From Patella vulgata (lineage: Eukaryota; Mollusca; Gastropoda; Patellidae), in contig NC_065882.2 of NCBI RefSeq assembly GCF_932274485.2, positions 62,657,431 through 62,721,430 of the forward strand: 64,000 nt of DNA, in the 5' to 3' direction. The notes below the pieces were generated by a model. That model was not told the origin of the DNA, did not search any database, and saw only the letters and a program-made list of their open reading frames with translations. How positions within the stretch are numbered: the stretch's first letter is position 1; each line of letters opens with the position of its first letter. The translations under genes and the position numbers were made by a program. Positions 25,185 to 34,375 of this stretch are shown here, in pieces.

Positions 25185-25380
25185 ATCGAAAAAACCGAGA
25201 CCAATGTATACACGTGTACACACGGAGGGCACTTAAAGGAACCCTTGGGTGTTGTAATTCGACGGAGATTAGACAGAACCGCCGGTGTTCGGGCTAAATC
25301 GTAATCATGACACACTGCATGGTGTATACCCATCTTCATTATCCCAGTTGGTGCAGATAGGTAGGTCATTAAAGTCTATG
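25185..25380 (+). mobile_element. SINE-B 3' portion
   Basis: ACCGAGACCAATGTATACACG, CCTTGGGTGTTGTAATTCGA, CACACTGCATGGTGTATACC and CTTCATTATCCCAGTTGGTGC follow in the order of the SINE-B body (compare ACCGAGGTCTCGTGTATACA, CCCTTGACAGTTGGAATTCG, CACACTGTATGGCGTATGC, CTTCATTATCCCAGTCGGAG at 55.4-55.6 kb). The tail is degraded to GGTCATTAAAGTC. The head is missing. Confidence 0.75.
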
Positions 25381-26254
25381 TTATTTCGTTTCTACATGCA
25401 GTGTAATAAAATGTCCGAATAACCGTATCAAGCACTGTATTTTCTCGTTCTTAGCAGACAAGTTGATAACAGACAGGCCACAAATTATGTCAGTCATGGG
25501 AGAAATCATTTAATAAAAGATGAATATCAATTCAATTTGAAAGCCGAAAGGCATCTTCATTTTTTTCTTGACAAGATAACACTTTCAGTTAAATCAAGAA
25601 AACACTCGATTCATTAGCGTCAATTGATTTTCCATGCTTTTTGTATCGAAATCCAATTTCCGTATATCAACAACCACAATATGCTATCTTTTAAATTCCA
25701 AAGATATTTTTGTTTGGAATTGATTAAGTCTTCACATCCGCTAAGATTCTCAATTTGCATCGGTGTCCTTTGGAGTTTTGACTTCATCTAATTGGATATA
25801 CGCATAGAACGTGTCTCGGCTCGCCTCTGCATCTCGGCTTCTAAATGAAAATAAACATTTTTCGATGTTTTTAAATGTTTAATATTAGCGTTTTCCTGAT
25901 TGTAAGAACATTAAAAAGATCTTAAAAAATGAAGACATTATCCACATTCTCGCATTAAAATGTACTTAGTTGATGACAAAATAATTTTAGCCATGAAATT
26001 CAAAATCTCAAGAGATCTATGGAGATCTATTTTCGCTTGTAAACTTTGACTTTAAAATAAAGATGTTATTTATGTGTTCAATAAAGTTAAATTTTGTGAT
26101 CGTTGTACATATAAAAGTTGTTTTCCTATTTTTTTTCAATTACGCATTGTCCGTCCTCTCGATTTTAAGTAAATACATTTGCAGAGTGGGCGATTATTTT
26201 CTTCTGTCATAAAAGACTGGAAATGAATTAATTGCCAGGTGTTAAGTATTTCTT
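25381..26254. other. Unannotated AT-rich sequence
   Basis: Nothing recognised. Confidence 0.5.
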
Positions 26255-26447
26255 ATATTAGTGAGGCGCCGGCACACTAACCAGAAGATCGCGGGTTCGA
26301 TCCCGGTGTAGACCGAGAAAGTTCCTCGGGATTTTCCAACTTGGTGTCCACCTGTTAGTGGTGCCAGACTGATGGTCTAGTAAGGATGTGACGCACGTAA
26401 AAGAGTCCCTGGCAGTTGTGGTTGGTTAAACACCATTTGATTTCATA
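26255..26447 (+). mobile_element. SINE-B with intact B box and internal deletion
   Basis: The head ends in an ideal tRNA B box, GGGTTCGATCCCG (26297-26309), followed by TGTAGACCGAGAAAGTTCC and GTTAGTGGTGCCAGACTGA. After TCCCTGGCAGTTG (26406-26418) the sequence jumps to GTTAAACACCATTTGATTTC, so about 110 bases of the 3' body are missing compared with the copy at 46.7 kb. It abuts a family C fragment directly at 26448. Confidence 0.8.
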
Positions 26448-26690
26448 GCCAATGAAACGGTCTGTTAAGGCGAGTTCTTGGCGTGCGGTGCACGGACTCC
26501 GTGTGGTGCACGGAACTGTGGGTAAACCACTAGAAACGCCAACGCTGATTGATTAATTAATATCCGGCGTCATAGGGTCAAAAGCCGCTCGTCTGACCCC
26601 TGACGCGACCTTCCACTACAACTAGTCAGAACTTCATGTAGTTTAGGCCATCGAAAGTATCAAAAAACGAAACGAAATATAGTTCTGTAT
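26448..26690 (+). mobile_element. Family C MITE, 5'-truncated decayed copy
   Basis: From GCCAATGAAACGGTCTGTTA to CGAAACGAAATATAG this follows the two better copies at 51.5 and 62.3 kb: GGCGAGTTCTTGGCGTGCGG, AACGCTGATTGATTAATTAA, GGCGTCATAGGGTCAAAAG, GACCTTCCACTACAACTAG and ATCGAAAGTATCAAAAAACG. The first 100 or so bases with the left terminal repeat are missing, and the right terminal repeat is unrecognisable after TCTGTAT. A duplication of about 18 bases is seen at GTGCGGTGCACGGACTCC / GTGTGGTGCACGGAACTG. Confidence 0.8.
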
Positions 26691-27264
26691 ATTGGGCTAA
26701 AATTATTATATATATACAACTTCTTGCTCTATGCTATCAGAGCTGTAAGTTTTCCAACAATACGTTAAACATCTTGCACCATCTTATCTGGCGATGACAA
26801 ACTATATTGCAAGCAACACTTTTTAGCAATGCCAAGACGCCATACACATTGAACCAAATATACTTATTGTTCTGTGACGTCACGATGAAGGAGTTACAAC
26901 CTCAATATTTCAACATGGGAGTTTTTAGTGTAGTTTATCTAGTTCTATGTTGATGTTATATTGATAAGACTAAAATAACAATTATATAAGAACTAATGAA
27001 GATATATCACTGCAAGTTGTCATATTGTATAGACTGGTTGATTCCGACTAGGTGTTAAAATCCAGACACCATATGATAAATTGTTATGTAATAATCTTTG
27101 TACAAGAAAACATCGATATTGTTTCATCATTGTAACAATTCAAAGACATACATAGTTTATTGTATTCCTTATATTATAAAACAAAGTCTGCGACGCAAAG
27201 TAACATACGTCTTGTAGGCCGCCAACTGAACGTATGAAAACGGAATACCTTTTTTAGTTTGCTG
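26691..27264. other. Unannotated sequence with a CRE-like palindrome
   Basis: GTGACGTCAC at 26876-26885 is a perfect cAMP-response-element-type palindrome. A single site is weak evidence of function. Nothing else is recognised. Confidence 0.4.
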
Positions 27265-27450
27265 TGGGGAAACTTTTGCCCAGAAAGCGGCACTAAGGTC
27301 AACTTTTATATCGAATCCCAACTGTCAATGGTTCTGTTACGGACTAGTCTACCTATACACGGGATCTCTGCTGTTCGTTCAAACCGGACGACCAGGCGAT
27401 GTTCCTTGCCAGGCTCTCAGCCCTTGATCACTGTCAGAAGGAATGTCCAA
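27265..27450 (-). mobile_element. SINE-B body, antisense, diverged
   Basis: TTTTGCCCAGAAAGCGGCAC, TTTTATATCGAATCCCAACTG, CCTATACACGGGATCTC and CCTTGCCAGGCTCTC appear in the order expected for the reverse complement of SINE-B (TTTTTGCCCAGGTAGCGGTAC, CTTATATCGAATTCCAACTG, TGTATACACGAGACCTC, TGTCCTTGTCAGTCCCTC). Head and tail are not visible. A plus-strand 67-codon frame across it is a by-product. Confidence 0.7.
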
Positions 27451-27780
27451 CCTGTAGTTTAAGTCTTCGTCTTGTGATGTTTTCCAGGCATTTTGTTAAC
27501 GTACAAATAAGTTCGAGAACCCAACTCTGTAGAAGGAGTACCACAGGGTAATAATATCCTTTAATCAACAGTCATAGATGAAGGGCAATAACACCGGCAC
27601 AGTACTAATTTCTCCTGAGAATTTGTTGAACTTCAGACTTCAGACAAGAACTTCACCCTGTAGTAGAGTGAGGACAAGTAATCATTTTAAGTTTATCAGC
27701 AATCATATAAGTCAAAATCAATACGAGCCTTATTTACCCGAAAATTATTTTTTCCTGAAACTTTGATAAAATCGGTGAAG
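27451..27780. other. Unannotated sequence upstream of a candidate exon
   Basis: No repeat is recognised. A pyrimidine-rich stretch, TTATTTTTTCC (about 27745-27755), lies 25 bases upstream of an AG at 27779-27780. Confidence 0.35.
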
Positions 27781-27856
27781 AATTGTATCAACAGGGACAG
27801 CTGCTACAAAGATACCAACTATTCCTGGAAATCGCCGAAGAAGTGGATTCCGTAGA
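27781..27856 (+). CDS. Candidate small internal exon of unknown gene
   Basis: This 76-base segment follows an AG preceded at some distance by a pyrimidine tract and ends at a strong 5' splice site, AGA|GTAAGTAAG (GT at 27857-27858). It is visibly less AT-rich than its surroundings. Two of its three frames are open; one gives the well-formed helix-like peptide LQRYQLFLEIAEEVDSV with preceding LYQQGQL, the other a basic TKIPTIPGNRRRSGFRR. I do not recognise a family. The acceptor is weak because the tract is 25 bases from the AG. It may be a cassette exon, a decayed exon or chance. Confidence 0.2.
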
Positions 27857-27994
27857 GTAAGTAAGAGTGCGGTAATGTACGTTATCCAAAGTTAGGGGTC
27901 ATAACCCTGTAACTACTTTTGCGAATACGCTCAATATCAACGGGGACCATCTTATCTTTACCCTAAGCAAGCACGAACTGTGAAATTAGGTTAA
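27857..27994. other. Unannotated sequence
   Basis: Nothing recognised. Confidence 0.5.
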
Positions 27995-28030
27995 GAGATG
28001 AAATTTGGGTTTAACGTCCTACTCCGACAG
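27995..28030 (-). mobile_element. SINE-B tail fragment, antisense
   Basis: GATGAAATTTGGGTTTAACG followed by TCCTACTCCGACAGGGCTA is the reverse complement of a SINE-B end (CCAGTCGGAGTAGGACGTTAAACC). The rest of the element is missing. Confidence 0.55.
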
Positions 28031-31019
28031 GGCTACTGAAGACGGCAAATTAGGTTAAGAACTTCACTACGTGGAGTAAAGTAAAATCTTGCTAGCCATA
28101 TAAAAGATGATTACGAGAACGAAATTGTGGCTGAATTTCAACGAATCGAAGAAAATACATATTACGATAAAGGGCTAAATAGGTACTGTCATTGTTATCA
28201 TCTTAAGACAATTTCTTAAGTGACCATAACCACTGAGAACAGAAAACATGTAACACAATTAATAAGGACGAAAAATGCATTCTGTGTTGTAATAGAATAC
28301 ATAACTCTTCCATATACTTAATTATTCATTATTTAACAAATATCAACCTAATGCTAATCTGCGGCGCCAGACGGAATTTTCAATGAAATATAATCGTGTT
28401 ATCGAAAAAAATCCAAGTTTTGTCACTGTTCTTTTCATAGAATATATATTTTTGAACATATTATAACATGTTTCATATGGTATATGTAATGTGAGTTTCA
28501 TGTTACATAACTGTCTCAGTAAATCACTATATAACCTCGTCATATCTTTAACATATATGTAACAGTGTTAAGTTTTTTTTACATCGTGTGTGAACTAATT
28601 TTCTACAACAACGATATATAATATTGTCCATGTTAGAACTGTACAATCTTTTATTATTAAACATTGTGGACCTGATTGATTCAATTCTAATAGGTGTCAA
28701 GTAACAAAGACTTTTGTCCAAATTTTACTAAGACCGAGAACAGCTGTCAAGGAAGAAGAAGCCTTTATTCTGTATTACAATGACGTTTTTGAATTTAGTT
28801 CATTCAGGTCGGCTCGGATCCGCTGTGGTCCTGTTAATATTTATTGACAAAATTACTTCCATGTTACATTTTAGCGCAATTAATCTCAAACAGATTGACC
28901 TAAACTGTAGTGTCGTTAAAATTTGCAGTTTACTCATTTTAGTTACATTTTTTGGTCCTTTATTTACTAAATAGCCCAACACTGCAGAAAATAGCTGAAA
29001 CTATTAATAAGTCGGGTTAAATGAAAAGCGGTATTGCGAAAACTTTCACAAAATTAGGTGTAAACAGAAATAAAGATGACAGGGGATAAGCATTACATAT
29101 TACTGTAAATAACACTAATGACATCCCTAGATAACACTTCTGCAATAAACAGCGACACCAAGACTTAACCCAGACAGCCACAAGAGAGAAGGATTATCGA
29201 TTCTATTAGGTAACTGATTACAAGGTAATAAGACTGGGGACGCAACCTCGCTCATTTACAAACGTCATGTTAGCAAAAGACTTGTAATTACCTCGCCGTC
29301 AAACATTAGATTTTTACTCGGCCCTTTCTTTAGTATGAATAAGCCAGACAGACATAGATAACGCGATCATTCAGAAGTCCATTTACAAATCCTTGGCCAA
29401 AACAATGTTTTAGTTGTATTATTTTATTAAATAAACTAAAAATGATCAACTCAATTTCCATAATTATAATCAAGACAGTGACTAAGTTTACATCTATAGA
29501 CTATGAACAGTTCACATTCATTTTTAATATATTTGTACTTATTCGTAACTAGTTAGTTGATACTCTGCGACTAAATTCTAATAGGTTAATGGGTCATTAA
29601 CGCTTTCAACAATAAAGTGAAAGTAGATAATTATATATATTATATGCAAAATGCCCCACAGACTAACTCACTCATCGAAAATCGAAGCACTGACAGTATT
29701 ACTTAGAGCAAAATTAAAAGTTTTGAACACCACTATAGGCAATATCGTGGAAGACGTGTAATGAATCTTAAAGTGCCTTTCTGACAAATAGGTTGACAGA
29801 TATGTCTGCAATTTAATTTAATTTGAACTCAACCCCACCTATGTAACTGTATATTCAAATAGCAAATTATTTTTAAGAACTGGAGAAGATCTTTAAAGTG
29901 ATAATGTCTCTTTAAAAAAGTAAATGTGTATGGATTTAAACAAGAACAGTAAAACGTAAATGGGAAGCGATTTACAAGACGTAATCTTATCTCTGTCACG
30001 ATTTAAATGTATAGCAGACATTGAGTGTGAAGATGTATATAAACGTAAACCATAAAATTCACCTATGTAAACAAAATTAACATTTAACCTCCAAGGATTG
30101 ATTAAGCATGTTCTCAACATCATTTAATCGTTAGTAATCTAGTTGTCTTACAACCTTTTATATATAGAGGAATCCAGTAGGATTTACACTAGATTAATTT
30201 CTAATGTATCAGGAAAGCAAATCGCTTATATTTTCTTATCTTCTTAATGGAAACCGATAAAATTCTGGTTAAAATGTCGTATCGCTTAAACGAGCTATTA
30301 ACATTCTGCGACGTGCTACAGCTACTGAGATGCGTGTCTCACGATGGAAGAGCAATTCGATCCAGTATCTTCATTTAATTTTTCCTCTTGACATTCCAAT
30401 AATATAAATTTTAAGCGACGGAATTGCCTGAAATTACTTACGCTAATGTCTCCATTAAGACACTCGTGTGATGGTCACACGCTTGATGGCCCATCATAAA
30501 ATGCACCCATGTTCATTTCGTGTTGTAAAATTTATTCCATGGCCAAATCGATGAATGAAACTTTTCGCAGGGTTATGCGAGACGAGAAATTCCCATAAAC
30601 TGTGAGGAAGCAAGCCGTTTATCAGTTCTCAGTGGTTCAATATCTCACACATAGTATCGCCATTTATTTTATAAATCATATAAAACTAGCTTAACGGATA
30701 CGATTAAACGATAAAAACGATAAACTAAATCGACAGCTTGATCATAAAATAAGGGCGATCGTAAATATGTAAAATAAGATAAAATCAAACAGAAGATGTG
30801 TGGTTCGGGAATTATTAACTTTCTGATCTTTAAGAGGATATATCTGATGCAACTTCAGTCAGTATTTGCCTTTAAGGTGACACTGTTTCATCTTGTGATG
30901 CGAAAGCTTAATGAATACCAGATAGCCAGTTTGGTATGAGTGGTTAAGTTGATCGTAGCGAATTCAAATTTACGTTCTGTATATATTCGGAACGCACTTT
31001 ATTTTTTTTCAGATATACA
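28031..31019. other. Mostly unannotated; two possible conserved noncoding blocks
   Basis: No mobile element is recognised over 3 kb. Two stretches stand out as compositionally balanced and rich in homeodomain-type words: about 29190-29400 (CTGATTACAAGGTAATAAG, then CTTGTAATTACCTCG, an inverted arrangement 60 bases apart) and about 30400-30700 (ATCGATGAATGAAAC, CATTTATTTTATAAATCA). This is suggestive only. Confidence 0.25.
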
Positions 31020-31750
31020 TGTTTATTATCATTGTTATACGCCCACATTGAAATGTGGTCGTATATTGTTGTCGCCCTCGTCCGTCGGTCCGGCATCCAC
31101 AATTGTTTGTGGACGCTCTATAGTCTAAAGTTAATATCCGATTGACTTTAAATTTATACACAGTGCTTAAGGTCATGAGACGAAGAAGCATATTGATTTT
31201 CAGCGATTTCCGATAATTTTTGCCAGAGTTATGGCCCTTGATCACTTCAAAAAATCTTGTGGGTGCTCTAGAGGCTAAAGTTAATATCCGATTCACTTTA
31301 AATTTATTTAATCCTATTGATTTTCAGCGATTTCCGATTACTGCCAGAGTTATGGCTCTTGATCACTTTGAAAAATCTAGTGGACGCTCTAGAGGCTAAA
31401 GTTAATATTCGATTGACTTTAAATTGATACACAGTGTTTAAGGTCATGAGACGAAGAATCCTATTGATTTTCAATGAATCTTTATGACTTGAACAGCTAA
31501 ATCCAAGATGTTAAAAGTTTGTTTACTAAACGTTAGCATGGGGCAGAACTTTATAAAAACCAAACAAATTCTAAAGTTTCTCTGATAATTACTTGTTACT
31601 CTTAATCAGAATTTAATGTATTATAAATGTTTCATTACCGAAAAAAGTACATGTAAAAAATATGGGACAACTCTTGTTGACTGCCCGGACGATATATCTG
31701 CTTTGGACGTATGTTTCGTTACCTGGCAACCTATCTTTACTACTATTATT
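31020..31750 (+). mobile_element. Family D element with terminal hairpin and internal tandem units
   Basis: The element opens with a near-perfect hairpin at 31037-31064 (arms ATACGCCCACATT and AATGTGGTCGTAT, 12 of 13 paired, loop GA) and a CCGTCGGTCCGGCATCC segment. Internal units then begin at 31109, 31259 and 31379 with TGTGGACGCTCTAGAGGCTA-like sequence and contain AAGTTAATATCCGATTGACT, GGTCATGAGACGAAG, GATTTTCAGCGATTTCCGAT and CCAGAGTTATGGCCCTTGAT. Units 1 and 2 are about 150 and 120 bases; unit 2 lacks the GGTCATGAGACGAAG part. The 3' part ends near GTATGTTTCGTTACCTGGC (31705). No protein is encoded. A diverged copy lies at 14.1 kb and a 3' fragment at 56.5 kb. The class is unknown. Confidence 0.75.
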
Positions 31751-33579
31751 ATTTATATTGTCTAATCCCAATCCATTGGCATACATCTTTGAATCTGCGA
31801 TTTTATTGACAGTCTTCAGATTGAACCGGTGTTCTTTTACTGCACAGGAAGTGGATGTGGGAGTTTAGATCTAAATCTAAATACACCGTTAGAAAAATTG
31901 GCACTTAACATGTTCAGTTAAGGCGTTGCCAAGCCGGCCTGGCGCTTGCTTGTTCGTCCCCTACAGGTGTCCACCCGCCTGTTCGTCATTATGATTTTCC
32001 GGACATATTTTTTTCAAAAATTAAAATTTGAGATTTTGGTTGACACGGTATACACTGTTGTATATAGCAGAGCTAGCGATCAAGTTATCGTTTCGTCAAG
32101 TTCCGATAATTGCGGACTGAATAATGGTCCTTTGTGGGCTTAAATTCCACATTGGGGCATTTGGTTGAAAGTTACAGACCAATTTTGTGAGAATTTATTT
32201 TACGTCATTTAGGATTAGGAACTAAATGTTTAGTAATCATGCGTTATATAAATCCTGATATTATTATTATTCCATATATTCTTACTTAGATTATGTATTT
32301 ACAGTGTCAGCCTTTATATATTTATGCATTGTAAGCTGTGTTAGAGTCGGTAAAGGACATGTATTGCTTCAGCAGTAATCTCAGAATGTCTGTTTGGTAT
32401 AAAAAATGTCCATATCACAAAATACTTTACAGCCTGTTTTACATCAGAAATCACTACAATCATTTTATAATCCCAATAAGGCAAAACATTCGAGTCAATT
32501 TCCAATTGTTTTCCTGGTAAATTAAATGTTGTCCATTGTAATTATTTCAAATAAAATTACAATTTTATGATTGACAAAAAATGAACAAGATTCAAGGACT
32601 TTATTTTCTTCCTTCTCTGTATTGTTTCTTGATGGTTCAACAACTGTAAGTGTGATTGGTTTTTGGCTTGACGTTTGTGTTTAAATATTTACTGCTGTTT
32701 TATGCGTAGTTGAGTAGATTGTCTATTTAACAAAATAAAACTTGGTTACAGTTTTTTTGCACTCATAATAACTTGTTCTATTGTCACTGCGTGGCATTCC
32801 AAATGGCATTTAAATTCCGTATCTACCATGGGAAAATTGACTTCAATGAAATTGTGCTCACGCTTTGAAAATTTCCGATTCTGTCCACTGCCATGATCTG
32901 AAGTAATGTTCCAAACCCTGAATTTAGACAAACAACTATTGATTCCTGGGGTGTATTTTTTGTAGATTAGCAGACATGTAAATTGACAAAGTTCTTGCTT
33001 GAATACTAAACAATCCTTGGGGAATTCAGTAAAACATTCTCAATAATTCATGTTCCCGGTGACACACATCACAGATTGAATGAAACATTAGCAGTAGCGA
33101 CATAATAAGTTATGTTTAATGGGATTAGTTTAAAAGCTTCGAATTTCTATTCTTTCAATTTCATTGTAGTTAACATCATTGCCGCTGTACATTAAATAGA
33201 AACGGGTTTAACTTAAAAGTTTATACATGATATTACATAACCTTATGTCAAAGTTTATAATTGGATGATTTAGATGAGTTATAATACAACTGATAGTTAA
33301 TTAATCTGCCTAAAAGATACATGCTATATAGTAAACATAAACGATACGAAGATTAAATTATATATACTCTTAAAAAAAGTAGGGGATATTCAGAAACAAT
33401 ACAAAACTGCAGAAATGCACTGCTGTTAGGTAACCAGTGTATGTTAATAACAGACCAATTGCCTACACATGAACTTAAACAGTTCATATGGTGGACTTAT
33501 CTGACGGCCCCATTTCACTCGCAAAGAGATACACCGTCAAAAGTGAAAATGGACGTTTTTTTATTTTTGTCTTAATAAT
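31751..33579. other. Unannotated AT-rich sequence
   Basis: Nothing recognised over 1.8 kb. Confidence 0.5.
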
Positions 33580-34375
33580 GAGTAATGGCTCCGCCAATCC
33601 TCAGACGTTCAGCAATTCGTCGTGGCAAGAGTACATCTTGTTTTTTTTATACATTTGAGTGACTTTCCTCACTATGTTACGCAAAGAATAAGGAAGGTTA
33701 TTGCGTGTCCATGACTTTTCCCGCACTAGATCTATTAAAATAGGTCTGTACGTCTGTCTGTCTGTCCGTCTATCTGTTGGTCCGTCACATTTTTTGGGAC
33801 ACAATGACTCTGCTTCAAATTGAGGTAGAATGTTCAAATTTGGTGTAGGCGTTTATTAGGTGAATACCTTGATGGAGTTTGAAGATGAACATTTTCTGCT
33901 TAAGGTAAACAGTCATAGAGATAGGCAGTTTGATTAGTTGATACTTTGGAACACGATAACTTTAGTTTTAAGTAAGTGAGAGTAATGAAACTTGGTAACT
34001 TGGTTTATAGTTTCATTGCATCAATGTCTTGACTAAGTTCGATAATAAGCATTTTCTGCCCAGGGTAAGCAGAGCGATAAGCAACAGAGGTACAATATTC
34101 AAACTTAGCGTAGGCATTCATTTGGTGAATGCCTTTACGGAGTTCGAAGATGGGCAATTTCTGCTTACCTTTAGTTTCATTGCTTAGCACTTTTGGAAAA
34201 AATAAATGTGCAATTAATCAATAACGTGTCATCTATTAATTTTGGTATTTTGGCGGGGGACATCAGCCTCACTGTTGGCTTGTTTTACCTTTTAATTGGC
34301 CCTCCGCACTAAAAATAAGGGAAGTTATTGCGTATGCATGACTTCACCTTTTCCCGCAATAGATCTATCTTTATC
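33580..34375 (+). mobile_element. Family E internally repeated element
   Basis: Two similar segments bracket the core: AATAAGGAAGGTTATTGCGT ... TTTTCCCGCACTAGATCTATT (33688-33738) and AATAAGGGAAGTTATTGCGT ... TTTTCCCGCAATAGATCTATC (34314-34370). Just inside the left one is a GTCT microsatellite (TGTCTGTCTGTCCGTC, about 33753). The core has diverged units sharing GTAGGCNTTNATTNGGTGAA, GAGTTCGAAGATGGGCA, TTTCTGCTTANGGTAA (about 33846-33905, 34020-34070, 34105-34168). No protein is encoded. The overall plan (GTCT run, then internally repeated body, then a repeat of the outer segment) resembles family D in style but not in sequence. Confidence 0.6.

Noticed and set aside
26876-26885. CRE palindrome GTGACGTCAC as a promoter
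   Set aside because: An isolated site without TATA box, initiator, CpG-rich context or downstream exon.
30305-30375. tRNA-like segment with GATGCGTGTCTCACGATG and AATTCGATCCAGT
   Set aside because: The A-box part is unconvincing and no SINE body follows; it may be a decayed head but is too weak to list.
30998-31014. Splice acceptor CTTTATTTTTTTTCAG before family D
   Set aside because: T-runs followed by AG are common in this AT-rich DNA, and what follows is a noncoding repeat element, not open sequence.
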